Source of the DNA: Condylostoma magnum
Taxonomy: Eukaryota > Ciliophora > Heterotrichea > Heterotrichida > Condylostomatidae
Assembly: GCA_920105805.1 (NCBI GenBank)
Contig: CAKKTI010000067.1
Coordinates: forward strand, 1-40,929
Direction of reading: 5' to 3'
Length of the DNA stretch: 40,929 nt
Shown: positions 1 to 11,748 of the stretch, piece after piece
Numbering within the stretch: the stretch's first letter is position 1
Layout of the letters: every line of letters starts with the position of its first letter
Program-made: the position numbers and the translations under genes
Notes under the pieces: generated by a model
Database searches by the model: none
The model's input: the letters and a program-made list of their open reading frames with translations, nothing else
Told to the model about the DNA's origin: nothing

Positions 1-104
1 AGTAAGGTAGAAACTAAAGGGTAAAACTGAGTGATTAAGATATGTACTAACAAACTGCAGAATAGGAATCTAGTTTTTCTAATTCAAGTTTAAGGAGATA
101 TGAT
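1..104. other. Window edge: probable 3' end of an upstream gene plus spacer
   Basis: The first bases read plausibly in frame 1 as a short polar tail ending at TGA 28-30, but there is too little to call a gene. Bases 31-104 are AT-rich and lead to the first convincing start codon at 105. Confidence 0.3.
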
Positions 105-2528
105 ATGAATTTTAGTTTAACTGCACTCACTTTAAAGAGAACAAAGAAAGCACTGTTTATTCTTCTTACTGTATATGTTTTAATCTGGATTGGAATTACT
201 AGGTACTGGATAATCAAATATACAGAAGATAACTAAGATTATTAAGACGGTATTGAGTTCTTGTAGAATTTAAGTACATTGAGATACAAAGCTACTAAGA
301 ACTCATACTTTTCTAAGCAGTAATATCTGTCAAGTCAAAATATACATTATTTAACAAATTAAGTTATTTTAGAAACCTTATAGGACAGTTTTGACTAAAT
401 TTAACATATATAGTAAGTGAATTAAGATAAACTAATAAAACTAGCCGAAGAGAAGTACAAATATACTTATTATGTTGAACACTTTGATCCTGAGTTAATA
501 GATCTAAATTTATTTGATTTATTGAAACAATCTTAAATATCATTACAAAACTCTATACAGATCTCACAACAACAGCTAGCCAATAGCCCAGATTTCCTAA
601 ATCTATATGCTAATTCACCGGGGCATACATTATAGGCTTATAATAGAACAACTAATAAAGAAGCTGATCTGGTCTAGCTCTAAAGGTAAGAAAGGACATA
701 ATTAGACGCTTTAATATTTACTCAATTACTACCGGCTGTTACTGCTGGATTCATAGGAATAATAGTTCCCTTTTTATGGCATATAAACAACTCCAGGAAA
801 CAGATTTGGGAGAAAATTTTAAAGCTTCCATTAGCTTCACTTTAGTCATATAGAAATAAAGTAAAATCAAGATTACTAGAATTTCATGAATTTTACTAAG
901 AGCATGAAACTTTACTATAATATGGAAATTCACTAGCAAATTATCGCATAAGTCTAAGATTCTGTATATTTATTACTCTTATTTTCATATTCTTTCTAGT
1001 TACTACAGGATTATGCATAATTCTTTAAGTAAATTACACAGGAAAACTAGACTAAGAATTAGCAAAGTACCCAATGCATTTGAATACTGCTGAGATGAGA
1101 TAATCATTAGTTGTACTGTCTAACTTTTGGCTTTTAGAGCTATTTATGGATAAAGAGGGAATTAATAGAAGGCAAGACCTGTTATAACAGTTTCTTTTGT
1201 GTTACAGCAGCGAGTAGTAATTGCAATAAAATCTTGAATACTTATTGCATATCAATCAGAATTACATAAACATAGAAATTCCTCTCAACAGTGAAAATGA
1301 AGATATTTTGTACAAAAATGCGAGTTTTGAAGGAAATTAAAACGATATTATTTAGTATGGATTAATGTCTGCTATCTATGAATACGTTTAAAAGTCATGA
1401 GACTTGCAATACTCCGATGAGGATTATGAAAAATCTGGAGCTTTGCAGTTATACTTAGACTCTGAAAGTATTATAGCTTCAATTGAGAAATCAAATAATA
1501 GAATAATAAATGATGCAAACAATTTGTAAGACTAAGCTTAGCAGGACTTGTAAAACATAATATCCACTGCAACTGGAATCGCTGTTTTTATTTTCATTAT
1601 TGGTATTACAAGGTCACTAAGAAAGGTATACGAGGAAATGGATATAGAGTTAAAGACATTTAAATTCTTTTATTAAAATCATATTGAATACTCTTCAAGT
1701 TTTAAATATTTACGGACTTCACCCTCAGATAATCCTCTTTTATGCCCTTTTACCTTTTTTACTATTTCTGGCTAGATTCTTTCAGATTTCTCTTAAATCT
1801 TATTATGAGTGTTAGCTAATTATCTAGGAATCATAGTTGTTATACCATTAGTTGTAATTTTTTAGAGAAACGGTGATTGAATAGAGGGAACTAGAATCAA
1901 TCTACCTCTAAATCTTGTTGTTTGTTTTAATTGCATTGTTAAATCATTTTTTATATTATTACCATTTGATGCGAAATTTGTGTCCTTTATGTATTCAAAG
2001 TTCTTTTCTTTCATATCTAGTTAATAATCCTTTATAACTCATATTTTTATATGAGTAATAACACATGAGAATAGGAAAACTTTCAAAGCGTATGAAAATG
2101 TGCCTATTGCTGTAAAGATGCATAGGTAAATGATAATATTTATTCAATCTTCTTTGCCCTTGTAGATATTTGTATTCTCTAATCTATCTGCTAGCATGAA
2201 TCCTATTGTGAAGAAGACTATATCTATTATAACAGCAATTGGTATTATCAAATATAAATTATAGCCGCTTTGTAGATAAGCTTCGTATGAACATTTAAGG
2301 CCTATTTCTACATCCTAATCATAAGAAAGCGCGCATAATTCACACTTTGCAAATTAAATATCATCTTATTTGGATAAAATTCAAGTTTTTAGACAGGATT
2401 CATGCACAAATGCTATTGATCCTGTACATCTGCACGGAGAGATAAACTTTTCTTCTGCTTAATCAGTTTCAAGGCATATTCTACACTATTTTACTATCTC
2501 TTTTTCCATATTAATCAGGTTTTTATAA
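105..2528 (+). CDS. Multi-span membrane protein, two ectodomain-like segments, unknown function
   Basis: Unrecognised protein of about 807 residues. A basic N-terminus (LKRTKKALF) runs straight into a membrane segment at residues 16-37. A polar stretch of about 165 residues follows, then membrane segments near 207-227 and 286-308, a second polar stretch of about 175 residues, and further segments near 486-506, 565-586, 601-621 and possibly 689-716. The repeated plan of helix, polar block of about 170 residues, helix looks like a membrane sensor, but that is inference; I see no catalytic motif. The whole frame has no break when TAA/TAG are Gln and TGA is Trp (for example QKSWDLQ). The end may be TAA 2526-2528, TAA 2538-2540 or TGA 2559-2561. 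The start is the first ATG that opens into the hydrophobic leader. Confidence 0.75.
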
Positions 2529-2679
2529 ATACATGAATAAAATCAATATAATAGTATTTGATATAGATTGCAATAGCTCATATACAAATACGTTAACTAA
2601 AAGTAATAGAATCCTATTCAACTAATGTTTTACTTATTAAATCTATCAAAATTTCATAATACTTCTAAATTTTTTTATA

Positions 2680-3660
2680 ATGGAACTGTCCAACATAGAC
2701 CGCATAAAGAGTCTTCATCGCTCTGGAACTTAACCCTAAGACTGAGGCATCAACAAATCATATAAAACATCCTTCTGCAATGACACAAACTAATTACCTG
2801 AGACAATCAATCGACTCCACTGAAAAAACCTAAGTATCCTATAATTCCAGGAATAATATGAAATTCCTAATAGGCCAGTACTCATCTAAGGCTTAGCCGA
2901 TACATGAAGAGCAATGGTAAGTTGAAATGAAACTAATTTAAGGTAAAACTACGGTGATATGTAATTTAAATGCGGAGATGATGATGATGGGAACCCTCTT
3001 AAAATATCCCTCAATGAATTCTTTGATTATATGAACACATAAAAGGACGATTCTCCTCTGTACATCTTTGATCCTGACTTTGCTGATGAATAAGAGGAGT
3101 TTCTTAATGATTATAATGTTCCTTAATATTTCACAGAGGATTTATTCTAGTTTATGGGGCAAGATCGTCCTAATCACAGATGGCTGCTTATTGGTCCGCA
3201 GAGATCCGGCTCATGTTTGCACTAAGACCCTTATAACACCTCTGCCTGAAACACGAGTATTTCCGGTAAAAAGCTATGGGCCCTGTTTCCTCCAAATATA
3301 CCAGGCAGTATTGCCAGGGGAGACGGTCTGTTCGTATATGAGGAAGATGATCCTTTACAATATTTCTAGAAAATCTTACCAAGAATCAGAAAAAAGTACA
3401 ATGTAAGTCCTATTTACTTTATGCAAAGGCCAGGAGAGACTGTGTTTGTACCTTAGAAGTGGTGGCATGCTGTTCTAAATATAGAAGACACTATAGCTGT
3501 TACTTAAAACTATTGTGGTACATTCAATTTCGATGCAATTTGGTTATCAGTAAAAGGATCAAAGTTATTCGATACTTTTAAGGATAATTTAGAAGTATAT
3601 AGACCTGACTTGTATCAGCGAGGCATGGCCTTAAATGCGGCTATATCAACTAAAACATAA
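2680..3660 (+). CDS. JMJD6: JMJD6-like JmjC-domain 2-oxoglutarate oxygenase
   Basis: Homologue of JMJD6, the Fe(II)/2-oxoglutarate-dependent lysyl hydroxylase and proposed arginine demethylase, expected in the nucleus. The family block FKCGDDDDG followed by DDSPLYIFD and VPQYFTEDLFQ is plain. The iron ligands are His181 and Asp183 in LHQDP and His263 in KWWHAV. The substrate-shaping TSAWN segment lies at residues 187-191, with its Trp encoded by TGA at 3247-3249. RPVLIQGLADTW upstream matches the family's N-terminal part, which supports the start at 2680. Trp is written TGA at five or more sites. The human protein is about 400 residues; this one is about 326, lacking the serine-rich tail. TAA 3658, TAG 3664, TAA 3670 and TGA 3679 are all possible ends. 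The next gene starts at 3678, so an earlier stop is likelier. Confidence 0.93.
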
Positions 3661-3677
3661 TTATAGGATTAAATAAA

Positions 3678-4160
3678 ATGATAAAATCTAGTTAAAGCAG
3701 TGTTATAAAACCTAAAAAATTACCTCCATTGTATCATAAGGAAGGCAGCAAAGGTTTTGGTATTATTAGAAGATAGCAATAACTTAAGAAAGTAGAAAGA
3801 TAATAAATAACTAATTGGCAAGAAATCAATGGTATATTTAGAGCAAATTAAAAACAGAATATGTATAGAACTTTTCTCTAGGAGCAGTTTTAAGTAAAAA
3901 ATTTACATCAAGCTAAGATATAGTTAAAGAATAGCATCACTGTAAATAGTCTTAATCCATCTGTAAAGGTTAGAAGACATACTAATGAATTTTGTAAAAG
4001 AGTTTAAACACCTATGAAAGCTCCTAGTAGAAATACCACAAAAAGTTAAGCAAATTCCCCTATAAATTCAAGATTTTCAAATTACTGTATACCAAAAAGA
4101 AATAATAAGATAGATATATCAGCCTGGAGTAATGAAAGTTCTAGTGAATTTAATTTGTAA
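3678..4160 (+). CDS. Small basic Ser/Gln/Asn-rich protein, unknown
   Basis: A protein of about 160 residues begins at ATG 3678, 17 bases after the JMJD6 stop chosen here, and runs in frame 0. It is rich in Lys, Arg, Gln and Ser with no membrane segment. RVQTPMKAPSR and QANSPINSRF look like low-complexity phosphorylatable linkers of the kind seen on cytoskeletal proteins. I recognise no family. TAA 4158-4160 is taken as the stop because the next open frame starts 17 bases later in a different phase. The alternative is that it is the N-terminus of the following coiled-coil protein, joined through a 16-base GT-AG intron at 4129-4144 that would put the two frames in phase. The sequence alone does not settle this. 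Confidence 0.5.
4129..4144 (+). other. Candidate 16-base intron (alternative gene model)
   Basis: GTAATGAAAGTTCTAG has GT-AG ends and the 15-16 base length known for heterotrich introns. Removing it would join the 3678 frame to the 4177 frame with no stop. No other gene in the window needs an intron, so this is only a possibility. Confidence 0.2.
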
Positions 4161-4176
4161 AGTTTTATTATATTAA

Positions 4177-6468
4177 ATGGTAAATTTTATACAGCAATCT
4201 AACAGTAAAGGATCTAAGTCACATTTAAGCAATAAAAAGATTAGTAAAAAGAGTGGTTTATTTGTTGTTTATACACCCAAAGCAGTTTCTTACAAAAGAT
4301 CAAAGATTTCTAAAACTCCAATTAGACTAAATGCGTTAAATCGAGAATCCAAGTAAAATCTCAACAATAAAGAACAAAAAACTACTAGAAGAACACTGTC
4401 AATGGTTCCTTCAGATTTAAGCAATTAATTGATATAAGAAGAGGATTATAAACAGCAAGATGAAGTGAAAAAACTAGAAAAAAGGTTATATCAATTAAAA
4501 ACAGAAATAAGATCAAGAGAGAGACTGCTTAAGAGTATGATGACTCAAACAGGAGATAGGAATATTGAGAGATAAGCTAGATAGTATGAAAGAGAGATCT
4601 TTAATAGAGATTAAATAATAGATGAACTGAATCACAGAGTTGTTGAGTTAATGGAAAAAGGATAAACATCAATGTAACAAACAGGGTAAAGTAATAAATA
4701 AATCGCAGAATTAGAAAAACAAAGAGATCAAGCTATTGAATAAAGAAACTAATATGAGTAACAGCTATTTGATATGGAAAATGAATTGAATTCAAATAGG
4801 GAAAAGTGAGATGACTCTAAAAACGCTGTTATGGAATCAGAGACAAAAACAGCTCAAAAGGTTACTGAAATAGAATGTTAATTACAGTAGAAAGATCAAG
4901 AACTGCAAAATGCTTTAAATGATCTGCAATAATTAGCCGGGGTAATAAAAGATATGAAGGCTCATAATATGGAATTAAATACTAAATTAAGTGAAATGAG
5001 TGAATAAGTTGAATAAAGGAATGCTGAAGCCTTTGAATTCTAGTTTAAAGTAGAACACACTGAAACATTAGAAAAATAACTAGCAGAATGCTTACAAAAA
5101 GTAAAAGTTTTAGATAAAAAGTTAGAAAAATCATAAGAAAAGCAGTTGCAAGTTGAGTAAGAGAAAGAATCACTAATAAAGTGCGTAAGTGAGTAATTAA
5201 GTGAACTTGATTTGATAAGATAATAAGCAAAAAACGGAGTTATTACTATAAATAATAGCACTGAACTTAACTCTATGCAAGAAGTTTAATAATTGTGCGA
5301 TTAAGTATTTCCTATAATGGGAGAAATCACTAATAAACTTAGAGAAATCATCAAATCTTTAAGACAAGCTAAACCACATGCAACTGATATGTAATAAATG
5401 TAAGAAAAACTTCTGTAATCATAGTAAAAAGTTGAGCAACTGGAATAAACTAATAAAAATAACGAATTTATTACTAATTAATAAGTCATTGAATAATAAT
5501 TATTGTAGTAACGTGTACAAGATCTTTAAGAAAGTATTTAAGGAATAAGAGACAATTTTAAAGCATAAATTGGTAAAAATAATGAAATAATAGAAAAAAT
5601 GCAGTAGAATTTGTAGAATGTTAAGACAGAAAAGGAAAAACTATAGAAAAACTCATTTATTAAAAAACAAAAGCAAAATGTAAAAAGGGCTAAATTCTAG
5701 AAATATATTGAAAGAATAAACGATCTAAGATAGGATTTAAATAAATCTGATTTCAGAGTAAAGGAATTATAAGAAATTACAGCATGATTACGTAAAGATA
5801 TTGAAACAGTACTACAATAAAAGAGGTTAGTTGATATTACTGGAAATAAAAAGGATAATACAATAAGATAATAATAAAATAAACTAAAAACCTTGAATTA
5901 ACTAGTATTTACTAAGGATTCCGAAATACTACGAAGAGATAGTATGATATAAGAGCTTACTCGTAAAATAGAAGAATATAAAGGAGTTAATATTGAATAA
6001 GAAGTAAAAATAAGATAGATAATTGAGTAAGATGTTAGATAGGCTTAGAAGAAGATAAGTGCAAAAGATTCTGAGCTAAAAATGCTGAAAGAAATAGTAA
6101 GAAATACATCGAATTAATAGCTTTTATCTACTGAGTCTGCCTTACACGATTCAGTATAAACAGTAGAACGTAATACTCCTAAAAAGCCAGTTTATTTAAC
6201 TGAGAAGTAAAAGATGCATAATAAAATAATTGAGTATTTATTAGAAATTTAGTCATTTTTATCTTCTGGGACTTAAGATGATGATAAAAGTAGAAGATTA
6301 CTAGGTAACCTTCGTAATTTCCTTAAAACTTACAGCAATATTCCTATACAGACAAAATAACTTTGTCGTAAAATTTCAAACTAAAATATTAAAAGTTAAT
6401 TCTAGGACAAAGAAACTATTTCTGGAGTGCAACTGGTGGCACTGTTGAGTAATATTGTGCCTATATGA
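4177..6468 (+). CDS. Long coiled-coil protein
   Basis: A protein of about 763 residues with a basic N-terminal region of about 85 residues, then an almost unbroken coiled coil to around residue 660. Heptads rich in Lys, Glu, Gln and Leu are obvious (VKKLEKRLYQLKTEI, ELEKQRDQAIEQ). The C-terminal 100 residues contain a short globular-looking helical part (MHNKIIEYLLEIQSFL) and a hydrophobic end, VALLSNIVPI, before TGA 6466-6468. Such proteins in ciliates are often structural parts of basal bodies, axonemes or the cortex, but nothing here fixes the location. Many of the Gln codons are TAA or TAG, and Trp appears as TGA in REKWDD and ITAWLR. It may be the second exon of a larger protein that starts at 3678. 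Confidence 0.8.
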
Positions 6469-6519
6469 GTTATTTAGTAACATTTTATGCATACCTTTCT
6501 TCTGTATATTATAAGTAAA

Positions 6520-7158
6520 ATGTCATTTACAGCTGAAAGATTAATACCAGCTAAATTCTTATTCATAATTGTCTAAACGCTGCTAACTATAATACTACTA
6601 TATGGAAGGGACGGTAATATTTTTGCAGGAATCGAAGCATCAGATGAGGTTGATAGTAAAGCATATGAGGACGCCAATACATAAATAATAATAGCAATCT
6701 CCTTGATGCTATTTTGCCTGCTATTTGAGCTAATAATTCTTTTCATGGGAATTTCAGTATATTTCGACAGATTAAATGCAGTTCAAATCTTTTTACACTG
6801 TTTCGGTGTAATTCTACTAACCTGGTACTTAGCTTAAAATTGGCGGTATGATTTTATATGATTTATATGGGTTTTTGGTTCTTTTATTCCTTTTGTAATA
6901 GAAATAGGAATTCTAACCTAATTAAAGCGTACTTTCAGAGCTGAGCAAAAAGCTGATACTTATATACCAGACTTACCCTAAGAAAATGAATAATTAGAGC
7001 AACAAGAATTCTAGCTTAATCCTCCTTAAGACTACTACGAAAGCCGATTTGACCCTCAAAACACTAATTATTACGACAACTTTGACAATAATTAATAAGA
7101 AGACGAATTTGCACCAATGTACGATGCAAGTCAAGACCCTGTAAGACAAGCTCTTTAA
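6520..7158 (+). CDS. TMEM107: TMEM107-like ciliary transition-zone membrane protein
   Basis: Homologue of TMEM107, a four-span membrane protein that organises the MKS module of the ciliary transition zone. Residues 1-140 carry the family pattern: ERLIPAKFLFI then a first helix, the conserved GRDGNI after it, ISLMLFCLLFELIILFMGIS as helix 2, a third helix after NAVQIF, and FIWFIWVFGSFIPFVIEIGI as helix 4. Human TMEM107 is about 140 residues. The extra 70 here form an acidic, Gln- and Tyr-rich cytosolic tail with no known domain. Trp in YDFIWF is TGA. I take TAA 7156-7158 as the stop because it leaves 28 bases before the next ATG; the only in-frame TGA, at 7210-7212, would overlap the next gene by 26 bases. 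Confidence 0.9.
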
Positions 7159-7186
7159 AAATTTTTACCTTTCAAAACGTATAAAA

Positions 7187-8155
7187 ATGGCAATTCTTCA
7201 TAGAAACCGTGAGCTTCTATACAACGACGACTTTCCTATAATGTGCTAGGGGTTAGAAATGATGGTAGAGTAGCCAGTGCTGCAGTAAAACAACGATCTA
7301 CATGAGTAATAATAGCTAGGTGTAGATATAGTGTGTATAGTGGACATCAGTGGTAGTATGTTTGGAGAGAAGATTGACCTGGTTAAAAAGACTCTTGGCT
7401 TTTTAGTACGTTCTATGGGGGAATTTGACCGATTTGGACTAGTCACTTTCAACCATTTAGCATGAAGGAATGTAAGATTAACCACATGCACTGAGAACAA
7501 CTTAGAAAATCTGCTAGAAAGTATAGAAAATGTATAGGCATTTGGAGGAACTGATCTAGAAGCTGGCCTTTAATGCGGATTATGCATGTTGAAGGAAAGA
7601 CAGGCTAGAAATGGAATGAGTACTATAATACTAATGACTGATGGACATGACAGAGATATAAGGAGTTCTAGTATCAGAGCCTAGGAGCTTATAAGACATT
7701 TTTCAGCTGAAAACGGCGATTTTATAGTTCATACATTTGGGTATGGGGATGATTCTAATACAAATTTGTTGAATAGAGTTTCTGAGCTGTAAAACGGAGG
7801 GTTTTATACTATAGAGAGAGATGAGGATATTCAAAGCACCTTTGGAACTTGTTTAGGGAAAATAATCTCTTTGGTTGTTGGAGCAGCTGAGTTATCATTC
7901 TCTGCTAATAAGTCGCAGTATGTAATAGATAATTACGAGGAAGAGGTAAAACTTGATGAAGATGTTCTTGCTGATTACTTTTAAATCAAAGTCGATCTGA
8001 TTTTTGCTTAAGTCAAGGAAATGGTTAAAACTGGGAAAAAGGAAGATGCTAAAGATGTGCTAGAGGAATTTAAAAGAGAGTATTTGAGCTAAAAGAGTCC
8101 AGATGACAAGATTTTAAAAGAAATTGATTTAGTTTTAGAGTCAATCAAAGATTGA
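7187..8155 (+). CDS. von Willebrand factor A (VWFA) domain protein
   Basis: About 322 residues, mostly one VWFA domain with a complete metal-ion-dependent adhesion site: DISGSM at residues 53-58, Thr122 in FGGTD and Asp152 in LMTDGHD. VDIVCIVDISG starts the domain, and HTFGYGDD and LNRVSEL are typical of its second half. The C-terminal 80 residues are charged and helical (KTGKKEDAKDVLEEF), resembling the tail of copine-like or other cytosolic ciliate VWFA proteins. There is no signal peptide, so an intracellular role in divalent-metal-dependent protein binding is likely, but the partner is unknown. Trp in NHLAWRNV is TGA. ATG 7187 gives the longest frame; ATGs at 7229, 7247 and 7250 are alternatives. 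The stop TGA 8153-8155 follows about 20 codons with no TAA, TAG or TGA. Confidence 0.88.
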
Positions 8156-8205
8156 TTTTTATTAATACATGTAGTACTGTTGGTTATAAAATAAAACACT
8201 TTTAT

Positions 8206-9951
8206 TTAAATAAATTCCCCACTGTTAGCAATGCTTGATACACTAGAATGCCCATCGTTTAAATCTATTAAAGAATGCCTTCTCAAATACGGTGGCTATA
8301 AATTATTGGCGCTTAAAAAATCTTCATTATTATTAACATACTCAATTTAGGTCTTATAAGCATTATTCCTCCTTAAAAATCGCGTTAATCTTCTTTAAGT
8401 CATTCTTTTTATCGAAAATCTTTTATTGGTACTTCTCTCAAAATCTGAGCTAGCTTCAGGAGTATTGGCTTCTGAAAAACAAACCATTACTGCTTTAAAT
8501 TACTCAAACGACATAATTTCATTACTATGTAAACTAAATTCCTTTACAATTTACGCTAAATCGTCATCAGATATACATCCCCCAGCTTTTTCTATGGCGA
8601 ATTATAAATCCTCTAGTGAAATATGTCCGTCATTATCATGATCAAATTGCATAAAAGCTGCTCAAAGTAGTTACTCTTAAGCAACTTCTTTAGTATCTAA
8701 AACTAAAGTTAAAAAATCAGTGTATCGTATTGTGCCAAAATTTAAGTAATTGATTTTATTTATAATCTTGCGCATCTCACTAGATGCTATTTGAAGTCCT
8801 GAAGAGTTTAAAGCTTGTATTATTGCCTGGGCACTAATTATCCCAGAATTATCAGTGTCAAAGTGATTAAAAAGATTAGTCAAATCTTGTATTTCCTTCT
8901 CACTTAAATTTCTTACAACAACTTTTAAAAACTCTTAGCGTAGTTTACTACTCGCTTTTACCTTCAACAAATTGTCTACTATGTTTCTACTTATACATAC
9001 CACTTAAGAATTGCACGTAGATTGAAACCAAGGGTGCTTTAAAGCATCAACTATCTTGATTCTTCTACTAGGCTTTATGACGAGCATTCTGCCTATAAGA
9101 TCCTTAGCCTCATTGCTAATACTAGCCCAAATCTACTCATCTATAAAACTATAATTACAGCTTAGTATTTACTCTATTAATTCAGTCATATTCTTGCTGG
9201 CAAATGGTTATGATCCAGATAGTATCAAGTAAAGTGTAACTCCCATAGCTCAAATATCACATTCTTTCCCATATTTACCTTTAATTACCTCTGGCGCAAA
9301 ATAATAAGGAGTTCCTACATAAGAGTATATATCATTATCCATGAATTTTACAGCCATTCCAAAGTCGACGATTTTTATTTCAGCATCTGACTTTTTAGTA
9401 CTGAGTAGGAAGTTTTCAGGTTTTAAATCTCTGTGGCAGAACTTTAACTAATGCATGTGATTCACTGCTGACAGCAATTTCTTCATATACTCTGCAGCCA
9501 ATCTTTCCCCCAATGGTCCATTCATTAATAAATAATCCATTAAATCTCCTCCAGTGCATAAATCCATTACGAAATGAATATACTTACTGTCTTCAAATAT
9601 CTCATAAAGTCTAACTATGTTAGGATGGTCCACATTCCTTAATGCTTCGATTTCTTATTTCAGCATATAAATTTTATTAGTTAGCTTTTCCTTTGCTATT
9701 GATTTCACAGCATATTTTGCATTGATTACAGAACTTGTTGTAGTTCCTTTACAGGATGCTAAACGAACAGCTTCTCTTACAATACCAAATTAACCATATC
9801 CACAAACTCTTGTAAATTTGAAATAATGAAGGATATCTAATTATAGATTACTGTCTAGTTTAGTTGCTTTTGATATATCAGAAACAATTATCAGTTTTCC
9901 TGGAGTTACAGAAACTGGAATACTTTATTTTGAGCAACAAATTGATCCCAT
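8206..9951 (-). CDS. Calcium-dependent protein kinase (CDPK)
   Basis: About 581 residues. The N-terminus MGSICC is a textbook N-myristoylation plus palmitoylation signal, so membrane anchoring is expected. The Ser/Thr kinase domain (about residues 44-310) has a glycine loop (GYGQFGIV), KYAVK, HRDLKPENFLL, VDFGMA, GTPYYFAPE and CDIWAMGV; the invariant Trp of the last motif is TGA at 9250-9252. A junction segment and an EF-hand domain follow. Hands 1 (FDTDNSGIIS) and 3 (FDHDNDGHIS) are canonical; hands 2 and 4 have degenerate loops. A basic tail of about 90 residues ends it. No in-frame TGA exists after the coding part, so termination must be at TAA 8206-8208. The frame stays open upstream to about 10290, but the acylation motif argues for the start at 9951. 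Confidence 0.94.
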
Positions 9952-10314
9952 ATTTGCGTGTAAAGATAAATAGTTAATTTACTGGGGAGTTTGTTTAAGG
10001 TAGATGTTTTAAGTAAAATTTATATATTATGTAGGATAGTTTATTGCATTTTATGATCTAAGAACTTAGCTATTCAGCTAAATACTATAGAGTGAAGCTT
10101 AAGTATGATATTTAAAATACTAATAATATATGCCAATATAATCTTTAAACTATAAAATGGGTATCCAGATTGCTCGATTAAACAACGCTTTTAATTTTAT
10201 ATTACAACAAAACCCATAACAAGTTTTGTTAATATACTACATAAATCTAATACACACTGCCCCCTTCTTCCTACTACAAACTAATACATCCATATTACTA
10301 CATTTATAAAAATA
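9952..10314. other. 363-base gap without a recognised gene
   Basis: AT-rich sequence between the CDPK start and the transporter stop, both on the minus strand. It should hold the CDPK promoter and 5' leader and the transporter 3' end. I find no tRNA hallmark, inverted repeat or supported small gene. The minus strand is open in phase with the CDPK over much of it, but its composition does not look coding. Confidence 0.5.
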
Positions 10315-11748
10315 TCACTCTTTCTCCTCTACTAAAACTTCAACATTCCTTCCACGAGTCTCTTTTAAACTTATAGATAGCAGCCCAACCATGAAAAACA
10401 AAGCACTCATAGTCATTAAAATTAATGTGTGTCCATTCTCTAACTCTAGCATTAATCCTGCCACGACAGGTGCTACTAATCCTCCTAGTTTCGCCAGTGC
10501 ATTAGCCCATCCAACCCCAGTATTCCTCACATCCGTCGCATAGCTCTCTGGAGTAATTGTATACGCTGCTGACCATCCCATATACGAAAAAGTGTTGTTT
10601 AGTGAACTAAATGACAACACCATCGCATAATTCACTGACATAAAGAAGAAAAATGTTAAAATTCCACTTATCAAGAAAGGAATTGAAAGTGTCCACTTCC
10701 TTCCAAGAGGAGTTTCTACAAGTCAAGCTGCTAGTAGAATTCCTGGCAATCCACAAGCTTACTAAATAACTATTGTGTAATACAGCTCCACACCACTTTA
10801 CAGATCCTCTCCTTACAGCAGCTCAGGCATAAAGAAAACTAACCCTGAAAACGCGAAATTTGCAAAAAAGTAAATCTGTATAAAACTCACAAAGCTAAAA
10901 GACAGAGTTGTCCAGAAATTTTCCTTGCTTCACAGTTTTTTAATTACCCCTTCTTCCTTTTTATCTATTTCTCTAGGATCTTATGAATCATTAGACTCAA
11001 ACTCTATTATAATATCTTATTTGCCATTTCTCCGTGCGATCTTTCTACAATTTACCTTATACAACAATTCCTTAGCAGACTCATTCAGGCCGATCAGTGC
11101 GAGATATTTAGGTGATTCATCCATAGGAAGTCTAATCAACATGAAGATGAACTCCAGAACAGTGCTTATACCAAAAATTCATCTCCACAACTCTAAGTTC
11201 CCAGTGCCCACCAACTCTATAACTAACGCTAAAATCGCAGCAATGCTTCCTCCCATGCACCAACACGCTCCTAGTAGTGTTAATGTTCATGACTTACTAG
11301 GAGGGCATACCTCGGAGAAGATAGTGCCCCCCAATGCCACCTCTCCTCCTATGCCTAATCCCAAGAACCAAATAAGTATAATAACTGATGTGTAGTTTGG
11401 AGCTACTGTAAGCAGAAGGGAACTAAAAAAGGAAATTGTTACTGTTCGCTTAAATGCGAATTTTCTACCTTTTTTATCACCCAAGTAGCCCCAGCCTGAT
11501 GATCCACAGAACATTCCTAGCATAAAAATTGTAGATAAGGCTCCCTTCTCAGATTCTAGAAGCTCTCAGTGCTCCCCAGCCGACTCCATTAGGATAGAAA
11601 GGTTTAAAATTCAGAGCATGTCTGTAACTCACGCCTTTGTATAACTTACTGTACCACATATTAAGAAAACATAGTTTTAGTAATTTCCCCAGCCTATTTT
11701 TTCTAGCTCGTCCGATATACTGACCTTCTGTGGATTCGGAGTTGACAT
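10315..11748 (-). CDS. Major facilitator transporter, SV2/SVOP-like
   Basis: A protein of 477 residues with about 12 membrane helices. The family loop between helices 2 and 3 reads GYLGDKKGRKFAFK, matching the MFS G-x-L-D-R-x-G-R-R signature. GLGIGGEVALGGTIFSE and RLPMDESPKYL, followed by a long charged central loop, are typical of the SV2/SVOP and organic-ion/sugar porter branch. The second half contains ETPLGRKWT and PESYATDVRNTGVGW, and ends with LKETRGRN. Substrate cannot be told from sequence; members carry organic cations, anions, nicotinate or sugars. The membrane is probably plasma or vesicular. Trp is TGA in several places, including PSKSWTLT, LWRWIF and LAAWLVE. The stop is TGA 10315-10317, with no TAA/TAG for a long way before it. 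Only 85 bases separate the start from the chosen stop of the next gene. Confidence 0.9.

Noticed and set aside
2917-2942. A 26-base GT-AG intron candidate in the JMJD6 gene
   Set aside because: The frame starting at ATG 2680 runs unbroken through it and gives better family similarity (RPVLIQGLADTW, then NYGDMQFKCG), so no splice is needed.
9952-10290. N-terminal extension of the CDPK to an upstream in-phase ATG
   Set aside because: The extension has noncoding-like composition and would bury the MGSICC acylation signal.
9952-10314. Possible tRNA or structured RNA in the gap
   Set aside because: No cloverleaf, T-loop motif or acceptor-stem pairing could be found by eye.
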